A stretch of 5,090 bases of DNA, taken from contig QKBW01000001.1 of NCBI GenBank assembly GCA_003245875.1, forward strand, positions 1-5,090, written 5' to 3'. The position numbers and the translations under genes are program-made. Source of the stretch: Candidatus Kaiserbacteria bacterium. GTDB lineage: Bacteria > Patescibacteriota > Minisyncoccia > Phycocordibacterales > UBA918. Positions 4,800-5,090 of the stretch are shown here, one piece after another. The notes below the pieces were generated by a model. That model was not told the DNA's origin, made no database searches, and worked only from the letters and a program-made list of their open reading frames with translations. Numbering within the stretch: the first letter of the stretch is position 1; every line of letters starts with the position of its first letter.

Positions 4800-4812
4800 T
4801 ATCATACCATGC
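4800..4812 (-). promoter_or_regulatory. Candidate extended -10 of the hydrolase operon
   Basis: The minus strand reads GCATGG-TATGAT-A, an extended -10 (TGG-TATGAT). It ends 9 nt before the ATG at 4791, so the transcript would be nearly leaderless. The same core, GCATGGTATSATA, stands upstream of the peroxiredoxin at 674-686. No -35 is evident. AAGG at 4800-4797 could serve as a weak ribosome site if transcription starts further upstream. Confidence 0.35.
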
Positions 4813-4874
4813 CCATAGAGCACCTTTGCGTCCCTGCGCTGGATATGCTACTTTATAGCGCACAGTTACATGTT

Positions 4875-4891
4875 CGTCGGTGGCGGAGTGG
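4875..4891 (+). repeat. Partial copy of the tRNA-Tyr 5' end
   Basis: CGTCGGTGGCGGAGTGG (17 nt) is identical to 5042-5058, the acceptor 5' strand, the start of the D-stem and part of the D-loop of tRNA-Tyr. The offset is 167 nt. After position 4891 the copy diverges directly into a hairpin, so it is not a functional tRNA. The repeat is certain; whether it arose by duplication or as an attachment-site remnant is open. Confidence 0.8.
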
Positions 4892-4941
4892 AGGAAATGT
4901 GCACTGCTTCACATTTCCTCTGGTCTGTCGCTTGCGACAGA
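4891..4941. other. Two adjacent perfect hairpins upstream of the hydrolase operon
   Basis: The first hairpin has arms GAGGAAATGTG (4891-4901) and its exact complement (4910-4920), with an 8-nt loop. The second has arms TCTGTCG (4924-4930) and CGACAGA (4935-4941), with a CTTG loop. Neither has a following T-tract on either strand. They lie 100-150 nt upstream of the lysozyme-like gene and begin exactly where the tRNA-Tyr copy ends. They may be a leader structure, an insertion core or the 3' end of an unannotated RNA. Confidence 0.6.
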
Positions 4942-5040
4942 ATTGCCGATATGTATGAGGCAATGACAATGTATTGACCACTGTTTTTAAGATAAGGAAA
5001 ACTAACGGCAATTCATTGTTGTCATAATTACATAATATTC

Positions 5041-5090
5041 GCGTCGGTGGCGGAGTGGTCAATCGCGGCGGACTGTAAATCCGCTGACTT
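5041..5090 (+). tRNA. tRNA-Tyr (anticodon GTA), truncated by the window end
   Basis: The 5' part of a class II tRNA is present: acceptor 5' strand GCGTCGG (5041-5047), TG, D-stem GCG/CGC (5050-5052/5064-5066) with the loop GAGTGGTCAAT, and anticodon stem GCGGA/TCCGC (5068-5072/5080-5084). The anticodon loop is CTGTAAA with GTA at 5075-5077. The long variable arm begins with TGACTT and the window stops there. A36-A37-A38 makes it a predicted MiaA substrate. The 3' half is not seen, so the exact 5' end is inferred from cloverleaf spacing. Confidence 0.92.

Noticed and set aside
4792..4863. GTG start giving a 331-aa version of the lysozyme-like fusion.
   Set aside because: It would place 24 residues before a clear signal peptide. 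The ATG at 4791 puts the signal peptide at the N-terminus.
4307..5062. Frames of 183, 81 and 69 aa over the operon start and the upstream hairpin region.
   Set aside because: They are shadows of the lysozyme-like gene or cross the hairpins and the tRNA-Tyr gene. No domain or ribosome site supports them.

Overview
The window reads as bacterial chromosomal DNA, most likely from a small-genome lineage of the Candidate Phyla Radiation (Patescibacteria, Parcubacteria-like). That assignment is an inference. It rests on compact genes that mostly lack a Shine-Dalgarno sequence, tRNAs without an encoded CCA end, and two exported proteins that join a VirB2-like T4SS pilin domain to a peptidoglycan hydrolase. 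All six genes stop with TAA or TAG. No internal TGA was needed, so nothing here argues for or against a recoded TGA.

Left part (1-1740). A typical 2-Cys peroxiredoxin (minus strand, 45-644) and miaA (plus strand, 694-1593) are divergent. They share a 49-bp intergenic region with a palindromic -10-like element. MiaA dimethylallylates A37 of tRNAs that read U-initial codons. A perfect 19-bp hairpin overlaps the miaA stop codon. tRNA-Trp(CCA) follows at 1669-1739 with its own candidate promoter and a terminator.

Middle part (1740-2513). Downstream of tRNA-Trp is a non-coding region of about 180 bp. It carries an inverted and a direct copy of the 3' end of tRNA-Trp around a GC-rich, hairpin-forming core, and ends in a second terminator-like hairpin. 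Next comes a short monocistronic unit for an unrecognised acidic 82-residue protein. It has a near-consensus promoter, the only strong Shine-Dalgarno sequence in the window, higher GC than its surroundings and a strong terminator.

Right part (2514-5090). A tight minus-strand operon of three genes runs from 4791 to 2514. In transcription order it encodes a pilin-domain/lysozyme-like fusion (307 aa), a single-pass membrane-anchored protein of unknown family (153 aa), and a pilin-domain/M15 (VanY-like) peptidase fusion (293 aa). The gaps are 7 and 3 nt. The two fusions share their N-terminal module but carry complementary activities: glycan-strand cleavage and stem-peptide cleavage. I infer a surface or secretion-related cell-wall-remodelling module, acting either on the cell's own wall around a T4SS or pilus, or on a host or prey wall. 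Upstream of the operon is a structured region with a partial copy of the tRNA-Tyr 5' end. The window ends inside tRNA-Tyr(GTA).

The most notable items are the paired pilin-hydrolase fusions with a shared four-cysteine scaffold, the tRNA-derived duplications next to both tRNA genes, and the atypical 82-aa gene.
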